NCBI RefSeq assembly: GCF_030272615.1
Contig: NC_081411.1
Coordinates: forward strand, 208,784,244-208,848,243
Length of the DNA: 64,000 nt
Origin: Cryptomeria japonica
Lineage: Eukaryota > Streptophyta > Pinopsida > Cupressales > Cupressaceae
Direction: 5' to 3'
Made by a program: the position numbers and the translations under genes. The first letter of the stretch is position 1, and each line of letters begins with the position of its first letter. Shown here in pieces: positions 51,867-63,100 of the stretch. The notes beneath the pieces were generated by a model that saw only the letters and a program-made list of their open reading frames with translations, was not told the origin of the DNA and made no database searches.

Positions 51867-52690
51867 ATCCCTGAGTGTCTGTGATGCTACCCAAGTCTGA
51901 AAATGATAAAAAATTGACTTAGGAGAAGAAATCAACAATGAGTCCCCTACGTGCTAGCACAAACACAATGTGAAAGTAGAATATTAGATGGTTTGTAGCA
52001 ATATTAGGAATAATCCTAATATCTTAACTAATACAAAGGTTGCAAGGACACTCAAACACAACACCTTTTGACATTTAGGAACCTTTACAACACTCTACAA
52101 GAGGGTATGAATCAACACAAACACTTCACAATACCACTTGAAATACAACTAGTACACATTTTGAACGTACAATTTGTCAAAAAGATAACCCAAGATCAAA
52201 AGAAGACATCTTAGATTAGTTTTCATCCCCCCAAAGAAGTTTCTATATACATTTACCATATAAAAGAAACTTAATCATTCACAAAACATACTAATTCATA
52301 ACCAATTAGATATTCCAGTTAATAAGATGTCCTCTCTATGGGAGGTCTAATAAGCAATATTATAGTTCACATTGCTAGAGGGCTCAAATATCTTTCAATA
52401 TAAAACTACATTTCATTGAATCTATAGAAGAGACTAAATAATACATGAGAATGAATCTTGTGAACATCTCAATACAATATCCTTCAGAGTTGAATGATGG
52501 TATGCATGATATCAATCCACATGGAATCAAAAGATTTTCTCGCTCCATGCTAGAAAATAGTGACAAGGATAAAAACTTTGACATGTCTCCTTTCCAGAAA
52601 CAACACTCACTATTTATATTAAGTCCAGCTATCCAGAAATATTAAATTAGCACCTACAAATACATTTAGGAAATAATGTCCTTTTTAAAT
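51867..52690. repeat. Diverged partial copy of repeat A
   Basis: Resembles about 2220-3080 in order ('AAAATTGACTTAGGAGAAGAAA', 'CTCTACAAGAGGGT', 'ACTAGTACACAT', 'GATCAT'-type landmarks) but with many more changes than the other copies. It is an older or different subfamily, placed head to tail after the right half of copy 2. Confidence 0.6.
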
Positions 52691-52811
52691 ATAGTGTTAA
52701 AAAAAGCCCTTACATTGGTAAAAAAATCAACATAAGATTAGATCTTGTGAAATAAAATATCAATTAATTAAAAATTGAAATAAATATAGAAATTTTTTCA
52801 ATCTTTTGCTT

Positions 52812-52987
52812 GCTTCTATTTAGAATTGTTATCATTCATTCGATAAAACATTCTCTACTTTTTATATCAAAGGATTTTACAAATGTACTGAATGTAACTG
52901 CTTCTATTTAGAATTGTTATCATTCATTCGATAAAACATTCTCTACTTCTTATATCAAAGGATTTTACAAATGTACTGAATGTAACT
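52812..52987. repeat. Tandem duplication, 2 x 88 bp
   Basis: The unit starting GCTTCTATTTAGAATTG occurs at 52812-52899 and again at 52900-52987. I find a single difference (TTT versus TCT in the CTACTTNTTATATC tract), so the duplication is recent. Confidence 0.97.
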
Positions 52988-54720
52988 ACAGTTGAAATTT
53001 GATAGGAATCCTTGAAATCTGATTTTAAATCTTGAAAACTTGAAATTACAGTTGTTTTAGCAAGTTACCAATTTTATTTAATTAACATTTCAATTTTTTA
53101 TTTTTTATTTGTGATTATAATCGATTATTTCATATATATATATATATGAAGAAAATACTATTGTTGAGGGAGGAGGTAGAAACGAGGGTTTAGTTAGATC
53201 TACAAATGTGGGTACCCATTTTAAAGTTCCCCTATTAGTGATTGTTGTCTTGTAACGTAGGGAAAAATGAGTTCCCATTAGCTTAAAATAATAGTGTTAT
53301 CATACATGTACCTATCAATAGTGGGTTCATATTCTAAATGGGTATGCATTTATAATAGATTATCATTTCAAGATTTCAAAGATTTCCAATCATAATACGT
53401 ATCTTTGGGAATGTGTGTGTTTAAGTTTGCAACCTTATTAGTAAATAGGCAGTTATTTCCTATGAAAATCATAATGGTTACCAATATAAAATGGGCACAT
53501 GTTTAAGCTAGGAAGCTCATTCATAAATAGGTACCTATGTTTTATAAAATGGGTTCTTATTTCTATTAAAATTTATTCAAATATTGACACTTCCACTAAA
53601 TGAGGACCCATTAACTTGCATGTACCTTGTAAATAAACATAAATAAGGTAAAACCTTAAATAATTATTTACACCAGAAAAAAATTAGATAAGAAAATAAT
53701 ACTACAAAGCAACTAATGTATTATTTAGGAACAAGAACAACTATAGAAATACTCGTAGATTTCTTAGACTTTCCATAAATCATCATAAATTATATGTCAT
53801 TCTTGAAAGAAATCATCCATTTTAGACTCCATAATATTCTAGAAAGATGCTTATGGCATGTCTCGTAATATTCTAGTGTAACTTTCCTTGACTTCACCAT
53901 CTAAGACATCATAAGATCTATCATAAAATTTATCATCGCGGGTTCCTATATCTCCTCAAGGTACTATTTCATGGCATTTCACAATTCCAAATATCTAACA
54001 CAAGACATACCAAGCATTAAGAACTTACGAAATTTGACACATCTTAATTTCAATTAACATTACCTAAATTTTTTTTTGTTGTTGTGATAATTATCTATTC
54101 AAAATTATTTTTAAAATATTAAAACATAAATTAATTAATATATATATATATCATCATAACTTAAATTTATATTTTACTATAATTTTATACAACATTTAAT
54201 ATTCTATCAAAAATCTTGTTTTGATAAGATACAATCTTTGAAAAGTTTAATATAAACGTTTTAGGAAAATACATAACCCATCAAATCTGACCCAAAAAGA
54301 TAATTCAATTTAAAAAAATATATCTCAAATAAAATTATATATAAATATTTTACAAAGTTTAATTTCTCTAGACATTGACTTATCATTTCCACTATTTTGA
54401 ACAATATATCCTTCTACCAAAATTTCAAAATAAACATTAATTTTTTTTAATTTAAATAATGCACAATTATGGCTCCAATCGAATTCCAAAACGGTAACAC
54501 ACATTAATTTGTAACTCTATATGACATGTTTTTTCTCATATACGATGTACTCTAAGGGCATTCCCTAACGGTGTGGCCATTGAATCTCCATAAACATTTG
54601 CAAGTATAAAGCAACCCTACAGTTAAATAACTCAAATAGTTCTCTAAATTTTATAGCACTCTCGACTTGACGTGAAAGAGTCTAGATCTTTATATCTTAT
54701 TCAAGAAGAAAGAGTTGATA
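52988..54720. other. Non-coding upstream region of the F-box gene
   Basis: AT-rich, with no open frame of note. Between about 53205 and 53620 a short motif of the form AAATGGGTTCCCATT, often half-palindromic (GGGTACCC at 53210), recurs about eight times in either orientation. Nearer the gene, TTTATATCTT at about 54690 could be a TATA element for the gene starting at 54721. No transcript boundary can be stated. Confidence 0.4.
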
Positions 54721-55695
54721 ATGGATTTTTTACAGGAACTCCCCGAACAGATATTTCGAGACATTCTACTAAGAATATCGTATGAATCTCAGTCAAAGAT
54801 TAAGCAGTTGTTGAAGCCTGCCAAAGAAATGATGGAATGCTTCAAATTTTATCAAGATAGAATTAAGTTTGGGCTGGCCAATAAATATATATGTTTTCTT
54901 CAGCGTTGTGAGGTATCTATATACGATCCTATTGATCATTCATGTAAACCTTTTCGAACTGAACATGAAATCTCACACTCTTCTAAGATTATAAATGTGA
55001 ATCATAAGATAGTTGTGCTAGACGGGCACTTTTCTTTAAGTCCAAAGATTTGGATATATGATTTATTATCTAGTACATGGAAGCGAGGTGCTGATATTCC
55101 AACCCCGAGTGATAGAAATAAGTATGCATGGTGTGCTTCACCCGATGGATCAATTTACATTGCAGGAGGATATGACAATATTGCTGGCCGTAAGCTCCGT
55201 GACGCAGCAGTTTATAAAGTAGATGAAGACAAGTGGGAGCTTCTTCCTCAGATGTACGAAAATGTTGGTCGGTACTGTAGAGGTTTTTTTATTGAAGGAA
55301 TGTTTTATGTCCTATATCGTTATAGAACTCAAAGATTTGATCCCAACACAAGAGTATGGACAACAATAGCAAATATGTCTTTGCCTTATTCCTATTACTA
55401 CGTTCTTCTATATGCATTTGGACGACTAATTGCATTTACGACCAAAGGAATAGAAGAATATGATTGGGAAGGAAGTGTATGGAGAGAAGTGGAACCGCTC
55501 CCTCAAGGCTTTACAGTTCTCCATGCCACAGTGTGGTATGATCAAATTTTCTTGCGGGGATATAGCAATTTTATGCGTCCCATTTTTTATATGTATAAAC
55601 CTGGAGCAGCATTAACCGAGAGGTGGATTTCTATCGAAGAGCCAAACATTTTTCTGGAAAACTATGTCGAATCTATTGTCACAATAGAAATTTAA
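54721..55695 (+). CDS. F-box/kelch-repeat protein, intronless, 324 residues
   Basis: Proteins of this family are substrate receptors of SCF (Skp1-Cullin-F-box) ubiquitin ligases: the F-box binds Skp1 and the kelch propeller holds the target. The chosen start is the ATG at 54721 (MDFLQELPEQIF). The two codons before it, TTG ATA, cannot start translation. An F-box-like helix region covers residues 5-45 (LPEQIFRDILLRISYESQ) but is short and weak after residue 30. Kelch-type strands follow: about 95-125 (KIWIYDLLSSTWKRGADIP), about 135-180 with the GG hallmark (GSIYIAGGYDN) and KWELLPQM, and less regular repeats at 185-220 and 225-285 (VWREVEPLP). The frame is intact, and a TAA stop at 55693 precedes AT-rich DNA with AATAAAATA signals. 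The target is unknown. Single-exon structure and isolated position could reflect a family spread by duplication or retroposition. Confidence 0.85.
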   Translation: MDFLQELPEQIFRDILLRISYESQSKIKQLLKPAKEMMECFKFYQDRIKFGLANKYICFLQRCEVSIYDPIDHSCKPFRTEHEISHSSKIINVNHKIVVLDGHFSLSPKIWIYDLLSSTWKRGADIPTPSDRNKYAWCASPDGSIYIAGGYDNIAGRKLRDAAVYKVDEDKWELLPQMYENVGRYCRGFFIEGMFYVLYRYRTQRFDPNTRVWTTIANMSLPYSYYYVLLYAFGRLIAFTTKGIEEYDWEGSVWREVEPLPQGFTVLHATVWYDQIFLRGYSNFMRPIFYMYKPGAALTERWISIEEPNIFLENYVESIVTIEI

Positions 55696-57373
55696 TATAT
55701 CCCTGCCCATTTCATTACTAATATCATTTGAAACATATGATTGTTCAAAATAGCTTTGAGATATCTATTCCTTTAAATCTTACAATTTGTTTTCTTCTGT
55801 CAATGTATCAAAAATTTTCAGCAATAATATCATATTTTTATTTCAGAAAATAAAATATTTTATTTATATTTCATTTTTATTTTTAAAAAACAAAAATCAT
55901 TATTACTATTATTCATTTTGTACGTGTCATGATATCAATTTTTGCTGAATTTTATTAAACAATTCTATCTTGTCAATTTTTGAAACTGAATAATAAATTC
56001 ATAAAGAATAAAACTTAAGGATAACAAAACCCAAACATCATGATTGAAACTTAAATTTGATGATACATTATTATAAATGATATAAATTAAAAACAAATCA
56101 TCTTGCATACTTATACCTACTTTGTCAGTTGAAAAGGATAAGCAAAGACAATTACATATAAAAACATACATTTCACAATAAATAGGGTGTGTCTTTAGGT
56201 TTCTGTTGTAACTATTTTGGTAGCAATTTTGTAACTTAATGGTATAAAATTTTCTTTTCAGCTTTAATTTAACATTAAAAAAAAATCTATATTAAACCAT
56301 TTAAAATTGAATATTAAAAATAATAGTGTACATTACACAAACAAATGAGAGGGAAGATTTTATAAATGAATGCTTATGTTTGGTAATAAATAACAATCTC
56401 TCAAACAATATTGTACTCCCCAAATTAATATTGGTATTAAAATCTTTAGCCTAAAAGCACTGGTTTAGCAAGATAAAAATATATAGTTACTAGGAAAATG
56501 AAAATGTGCAAGGTACTAAACAAATTTAGGTTTCTGCTGAAACTATTTTGGTAGCAATTTTGTAACTACTGCAATGGTTAATTTTGAATCTTTACACACT
56601 AAACTCTGTAAAATTTTCTTTTCAGCTTTAATTTAATATTAGAAATGAATGTTTATGTTTGGTAATAAATAACAATCTCTCAAACAATATTGTAGTCCCA
56701 AATAAATATTGGTATTAAAATCTTGACCCTACAATATTGTAGTCCCAAATAAATATTGGTAATAAATAACAATCTCTCAAACAATATTGTAGTCCCAAAT
56801 AAATATTGGTATTAAAATCTTTAGCCTAAAAGCACTGGTTTAGTAAGATAAAATATATAATTACTAGGGAAATGAAAATATGCATGGTACTAAACAAATT
56901 TGTTCAAAGATCTTAAATTGAATTAATTATTTTATTGGATCATTTTACAATTCATGTTCAACTTTTAAGGCAATGTACCCTCCCAACATGTATAAACAAA
57001 ATTTAAAATATAAGGAAAAAAAATAATGTGCACTCTATCAATATAAGATGAAAATGTAGATATATTTTCCATTTACTCCACTAAAACAGTTGTGCTTTCT
57101 CGATTTCAAAGTCCAACAATTTTTGAAACTAACCCAGCTTTTTTTTCTTCAAACTTGGCAAAATTTTCTGCCAAAAAATATGCAAAGACGTAGCAATTAT
57201 AAGTGACATTAATATCACCTGACATAAGTTCTAGAAAGGTAAGTGAGAGTTTAAAGATAATTTTGAATTTTCCCCTCAAATTGCAGTCAGTTTCATTAAT
57301 TCAGTCTCCAAAACTATTACAGGCTCAAATAACCTACACATTATGATAGCTTTCCAAATACATCATGAGAACC
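55696..57373. other. Downstream spacer with local duplications
   Basis: No gene is seen. About 56185-56470 is repeated in modified form at about 56520-56870 (landmarks TAGGTTTCTG, GGTAGCAATTTTGTAAC, TTTCTTTTCAGCTTTAATTTAA). Within the second unit, a ~40 bp stretch ACAATATTGTAGTCCCAAATAAATATTGGTA appears three times (about 56687, 56731 and 56782). The first 450 bp after the stop are duplicated again at 57593-58007. Confidence 0.7.
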
Positions 57374-57592
57374 GTATGGAGAGAAGTGGAACCGCTCCCT
57401 CGAGGCTTTACATTCCTCCATGCCACAGTGTGGTATGAGCAAATTTTCTTGCGGGGATATAGAAATTTTCTGCGTCCCATTTTTTATATGTATAAGCCTG
57501 GAGCAGCATTAACTGAGAGGTGGATTTCTATCGAACAGCAAAACATTTTTCTGGAAAACTATGTCGAATCTATTGTCACAATAGAAATTTAA
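57374..57592 (+). pseudogene. 3' fragment of the F-box/kelch gene
   Basis: This stretch encodes residues 253-324 of the gene at 54721-55695 (VWREVEPLP to the same C-terminus). By my count 65 of 72 residues are identical, and the frame and stop are kept. It lacks the F-box and the first kelch repeats, so it cannot act as an SCF receptor. The homology begins abruptly at 57374 and runs on past the stop to about 58007. This shows DNA-level duplication of the gene's 3' end and downstream region, not retroposition of a whole transcript. Confidence 0.92.
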
Positions 57593-58007
57593 TATATCCC
57601 TGCCCATTTCATTAATAATATCATTTGAAACATATGATTGTTTTCTTCTGTCAATGTATCAAAATTTTTCAGCAATAATATCATATTTTTATTTCAGAAA
57701 ATAAAATATTTTATTTATATTTCATTTTTATTTTTAGAAAACAAAAATCATTATTACTATTATTCATTTTGTACATGTCATGATATCAATTTTTGCTAAA
57801 TTTTATTAAACAATTCTATCTTGTCAATTTTTGAAACTGAATATTAAATTCATAAAGAATAAAACTTAAGGATAACAAAACCCAAACACCATGATTGAAA
57901 CTTAAATTTGATGATACACTATTATAAATGATATAAATTAAAAACAAATCATCTTGTATGCTTATACCTACTTTCTCAGTTGAAAAGGACAAGCAAAGAC
58001 AACACAT
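57593..58007. repeat. Duplicated downstream region of the F-box gene
   Basis: Collinear with 55696-56150, with a ~45 bp deletion near 57640 relative to the original. It ends around the 'AAGCAAAGACAA' tract. Confidence 0.85.
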
Positions 58008-58254
58008 AATGGCAAAAGTAAAAATAATGCAGGCTATACATGAGGCTGTGTCATTTTATGATTTGGAGAGAGTGTACAAATTCAAATTTTGGATTCAAAT
58101 ATTCTAAATTTTAGTTTTTTTATTTAGTTATCTAAATTAATATATATAGAGAGATTATGTTTTATATTTATCAGCACAAAAATCTAATAGAATAGTAAAA
58201 ATTATATAAGCTTTAATTTATTAGATGATAGTGACACTTAGCAATATTGATTCA

Positions 58255-58420
58255 TAAATGGAAGATTCAAAATGTTTAATGTATGTTTCAACAAATTGTA
58301 AAATTCTGAGAATCTAAATATCTATTATAAAATGAAAGTATTACTAGCTTATATATATTTAATAATATATAGAATAAGCAGAAATATATCTTTCCAGAAG
58401 CTTCTATTTTTTAATTAATT
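58255..58420. repeat. Left half of a split AT-rich repeat
   Basis: Matches about 29356-29525 (ATGTTTCAACAAATTGTAAA, AAGTATTACTAGCTTAT, AGAAGCTTCTATTTTTT). The match stops at TTAATTAATT, and its continuation is found at 63781. Confidence 0.75.
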
Positions 58421-59419
58421 AGTGTAACCTACAATGGCATCATATAAGGGTCATTAGACTTGTCAGTGTAAAAAAAACGAAATGATCCATATTCCTATCA
58501 GTTACAAATACACATCACAATTATAAAGGGTTATAGAGATGCAGCCAACTGGAAAATTAACGCATTGAAGTTCAAGAGTCATTCATATTTCGACAGTTTC
58601 AAACGCATGACAATTACAAACGAGTGTAGATATGCATCCAACTGGATAATTAACGCATTGAAGTTCAAGAGTCATTCAATTTGCCTATGTGAGAGTGCCA
58701 TATGCATTCCAATTTGAGGAGAGGCATGTTTCTTTCACCTGGGATTTGAATGGGTCATTGATAAATTTTGAATTTATAGTAGTCTTTTTATAGGCAATTC
58801 CTCTTGCTTTTCAGATTGTCGCTAAAAGGTTTAAAGCACCGAATCAATTATGGAGGCTAGCATGTTGAATATTCACCAACACCAATTCAAGAATAACATC
58901 TTTGCAGTCCTCGATAAGAATGATGGCTGAAGAAGAATTGGATTTCTTTACTCAGACCATGATTTTCCTTTTGAAAGGCATGCGAGGAGTTTCTATCCTA
59001 AAAGAGGATTTGATAGAAGAACAACCATCTAATGAGTGTGTACCAAGATGGAGACCCTCTCAGTTCTGATAGAAATGGTGCAATTCTACATCTTGTAAAA
59101 AATGGATATCACATCGCTTCTGGCAGCAGGGTTCGTTCTTTTTTTCTTCTTTTTTGAATATTTGAAGGAACTGTCTTTACACTTTGAATACATATGGCTT
59201 TTCACTATACTTATTCATTACAAGTTGCATCTTCTACTCTGCTATGCTTCGCTTCACTCGTGCAATTCTCCTTTACACTATAACAGTTACGCCTTCTTAG
59301 AAGAGAGCAATTTGTATGCTACTGAAAATTCTTGAATCCCTCTATTGACAGGATTTAATATATTTGACATAAAAAAGTATTCTTTGGGCACTTCTATTTA
59401 TCTTAGATGAGCGTATTTA
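58421..59419. other. Spacer before the telomere-like array, no firm gene
   Basis: Contains two similar ~60 bp stretches ('CCAACTGGA(A/T)AATTAACGCATTGAAGTTCAAGAGTC') at about 58535-58600 and 58625-58690. A 77-codon open frame at 59102-59335 begins with a hydrophobic stretch (MDITSLLAAGFVLFFFFF) like a membrane anchor. It shows no downstream domain, and I cannot tell a gene relic from chance. Confidence 0.4.
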
Positions 59420-62400
59420 TGATCATAATTATGATCAATCACTTAATACTAATCATAACTATGATCAATCACTTATCATAACCAAACCCTGACCTTTCCA
59501 ATATTCTTAATCTAGACTCAATTCCCTGGCCATAACCTAACCCTAAACTAACCTAGGTAATCCTAATAATGATGTAAACCCTAACTATTATCCTAATCCC
59601 AATCTTAAACCCTATCTTAAACCATTACCCTAACCCTAACCATGATTCAAACCCTAAACCTAACCATAGTCCTAAGCCCTAACTCTATCCATAGTCCCAA
59701 TAATAACACTAATAATGGTGTGTGCTAACCGTAATCCTAACCCTAACCATTATGTAAACATTACCATTAATCCTAACACTAACCCTTAACCCCAACCATG
59801 ATGTAAAACATAACCCTAGAGCTATAATACTAATGTTAACCCTAACCCTAACCAAAGCCATGATGTAAACCATAACCTTTACCAGAGTCCTAACCACAAC
59901 TCTAAACCATTACCTTAATCATAACCTTAACCCTAACCCTTACCGTAACACTAACCCTAACCTAAACTAATCATAACACTAAACCCTAACTCTAAAAATA
60001 GGGAATGGCTCTATTGCCCTTAGGATGCACCAATCATTTATTACAATGTATTAATAATATATGAAGGGTATTGATATCTTGATGCATCCTAAGGGTTGGA
60101 TAGTTGTTTCCCTAAAAGTAACCCTAAACCTAACGATGATGTACACCCTAAGCCTATCCATAATTCTAAGCAAGATGTAAACCCTAATCCTAACCACGAT
60201 GTAAATCCTAATCAAAACCATAACAATAATCATAACCCTAAACCTAACAATAACCCAAACCCTAAACCCTAACCCAAGCAATAAACCTAACGCTAACCAT
60301 GATGTAAATCCTAACCCTAACAATAACAATGATATAAACACGAACATTAATCCTAACTATGACTCTTAACCCTAAACCTAACCATGAAGTAAACCTTAAC
60401 CCTAGCTATAATCCTAACTATAAATACAACCCTAAGCCTAAGCATAAACCTAACCCTAACTCCAACCCCAACCATGATGTTAACCATAACCCTAGCCATA
60501 ATCCTTACCATAACTCTAAACATTAAACCTAATCTAACCATAAAAATAAATTCTAACCCTAACAATAATCCTTAGCCTTAACTCTAAACCTAATCCTAAC
60601 TATAACCCTAACCCTAACCCTAGCCATCATCCTAACTATGACCCTAACCCCAACCATGATGTAAACAATAAGCCTAACCATAACACAAACCATCACCCTA
60701 ATCATAATCCTTACCCTAACCCTAATCAAAACACTAACCTAAGTATAATCCTAAACCCTAACCCTAACAATAATGCTACCCTAAACTTAACCCCAACCTG
60801 AATTGAACTTTAATCCTAATTTATTCCTCACCTTAATCTAGCCCAAACCCTAATCATAATTGAACATTAATACTAATTTAATCCTAACTTTAATATAATT
60901 GAACCATAACCCTAATTCTAACCCTAACTTTGATGTAACCCTAAACGTAATTGTAACTCTAACATTATACCCTAGCCATAAACTTAACCTTACAACTAAA
61001 CCCTAAACATAACCATAATCCTAAACCAAAGCCAAACCCTAACCTTGATGGTAACCCTAACCATGATATACACCCTAACCATTATCATAAGCCTAACCTT
61101 AATTCCTAACCCTAGTCATAACCCTAACCATGATATAAACCTTAACCTTGACCATAATGCTAACCTTAAATTTAATCCAAAACGCAACCATAAACCAAAT
61201 CCTAATCCAAACCATATCCCCAATTATAGTTCTAATACTCTGTAACTATGATCGTGCTTACCCTAACCCTACCTTTGATGTAAACCCTAAACATAATTGT
61301 AACCGTGACACTAAACCCTAACCATGACCATAAATTTAACTCTAATATTAAACAATAATCGTTACCCTAACCTTAACCATGATATAAAACCTAACCTAAC
61401 TAATAAACCTAACTATCACCGAGACCCTAAATCCTAACCCAAGCAATAAACCTAACCTAACCATGATGCAAATCCTAACCCTAACAATAACCATGATATA
61501 AATACTAACATTAATCCTAGCACTAACCCTTAACCTTTACCCTAACTGTGATGTAAACCTTAACCCTAGCCATAATCCTAACAATAAATGTAACCCTAAG
61601 GCTAACCTTAAGGCTAACCTTAACTCCAACCCCAACCAAGATGTAAACCATAACCCTAACGATAATTATTACCATAACTCTAAACCTTAGCCTTAACCTA
61701 ACCATTACCATAAACCCTAACCCTAATAATAATTATTAGCCCTGACCCTAAACCTAATCCTAACCATAACAATAACTCGAAACCTATCCCTAATCCTAAG
61801 AGTAAATCCTATCCATAATCCTAATCCTAACCGTAAACCCTAACCCTAACCTTAATCTTCAACCCTAACCCCAACCATAATCATCACCCTAACCCTAAGC
61901 ATGATGTAAATCCTAACCTTAAACAAAGATGTTGATCATGACCCCTCACCCTAGCCATAATCTTAACTATGACCCTAACCCCAACCATTATCTAAATAAT
62001 AAACTTACCAGAACCCCAAACCATAGCCCTAATCATAATCCTTACCCTAACCATAATTCTAAACCCTAACCTTAACTATAATCTTACACTAAACTTAACC
62101 CTAACCCAAATTGAACCTTAATCTTAATGTATTTCTAACCTTAATCTAGCCCAAACCCTAATGCTAATTGAACTTTTATAGTAATTTAACCCTAACTTTA
62201 ATGTAATTGAAACATGATGTAAACCATAACCTTTACCATACTCCTAACCACAACTCTAAACCATTAATCTTATCATAACCCTAACCCTAACCTAACCTAA
62301 TCATAACCCTAAACCCTCACCTTAAAAATTGGGATTGGCTTTACAACCCTTAGGATGCACCAATCATCTATTATAATATACTAATAATATATGAAGGGTA

Positions 62401-63100
62401 TTAATACCTTGCTGCATCCAAAGGGCTGAATAGTTGTTTGCCTAAAAATAACTTTAAACCTAACCCTAACCATGGTGTACACCCTAACCCTATCAATAAT
62501 TCTAACCACAATGTAAACCCTAATCCTAACCATAACCATAACCATAACCATAACCATAACCATAACCATAACCATAACCATAACCATAACCATAACCATA
62601 ATTATAATCCTAAACCTAACTATAACCCAAACCTTAAACCCTAACCCAAGCAATAACCCTAAATGCTAACCATGATGTAAATCTTAACCCTAGCCATGAC
62701 CATGATATAAATACTAATATTAATCCTAACACTAATCCTGAATCCTAACCCTAACCGTGATGTAAACCCTAACCGTAGCCATAATCCTAATCATAACTCT
62801 AACCCTAACTTCAACACCAACCATGATGTAAACCATATCCCTAACCATAATCCTAACCATAACTCTAGTCTTTAACCCTAACCTAACCATAACCATAAAC
62901 CCTAACTCTAACAATAATCCTTAGCCCTAAACCTAACCATGATATAAACCCTAAACTATGCTATCCCTAAACCTAACCATGCTAACCCTAATCATGATAT
63001 AAACCCTAACCATTATCATAACCCTAAACTTAATAATAACCCTAATCCAAACCATGATTTAAATCTTATCCTCGACCCTAACACTAACCTTAACCGTAAC
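59420..63100 (-). repeat. Interstitial degenerate telomere-like array with higher-order repeats
   Basis: About 3.7 kb consists mainly of CCCTAA-, CCCTAAA- and CCATAA-like units on the + strand, so the G-rich telomeric strand is minus. Six-base units (TTAGGG type) are more common than the plant seven-base TTTAGGG. Markers recur at long range: AACCCAAGCAATAA at 60271, 61436 and 62643; GCCCAAACCCTAAT at 60841 and 62149; CTTAGGATGCACCAATCAT at 60019 and 62349. This shows tandem higher-order units of roughly 1.17-1.31 kb and a 2.33 kb dimer. Open frames across it encode only simple repeats and are not genes. Confidence 0.9.
62528..62599. repeat. Perfect (AACCAT)12 tract
   Basis: Twelve identical hexamers stand out inside the otherwise degenerate array. 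The unit is a one-base variant of the telomere-like hexamer AACCCT. Confidence 0.98.

Noticed and set aside
59102-59335. Start of a cytochrome P450 or other membrane-anchored enzyme
   Set aside because: Only a hydrophobic start is visible. No downstream motif supports any enzyme family.
62528-62599. Regularly spaced short repeats resembling a CRISPR array
   Set aside because: The units are contiguous hexamers without spacers, in a plant nuclear context.
60051-62914. Several 60-98 codon frames rich in Val, Arg and Met or in Asn, His and Pro
   Set aside because: They are translations of degenerate CCCTAA-type repeats, with no conserved length, domain or start context.
59420-63100. True chromosome end
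   Set aside because: The units are highly degenerate, the array is followed by unique and repeated non-telomeric DNA, and a split repeat resumes on its far side.
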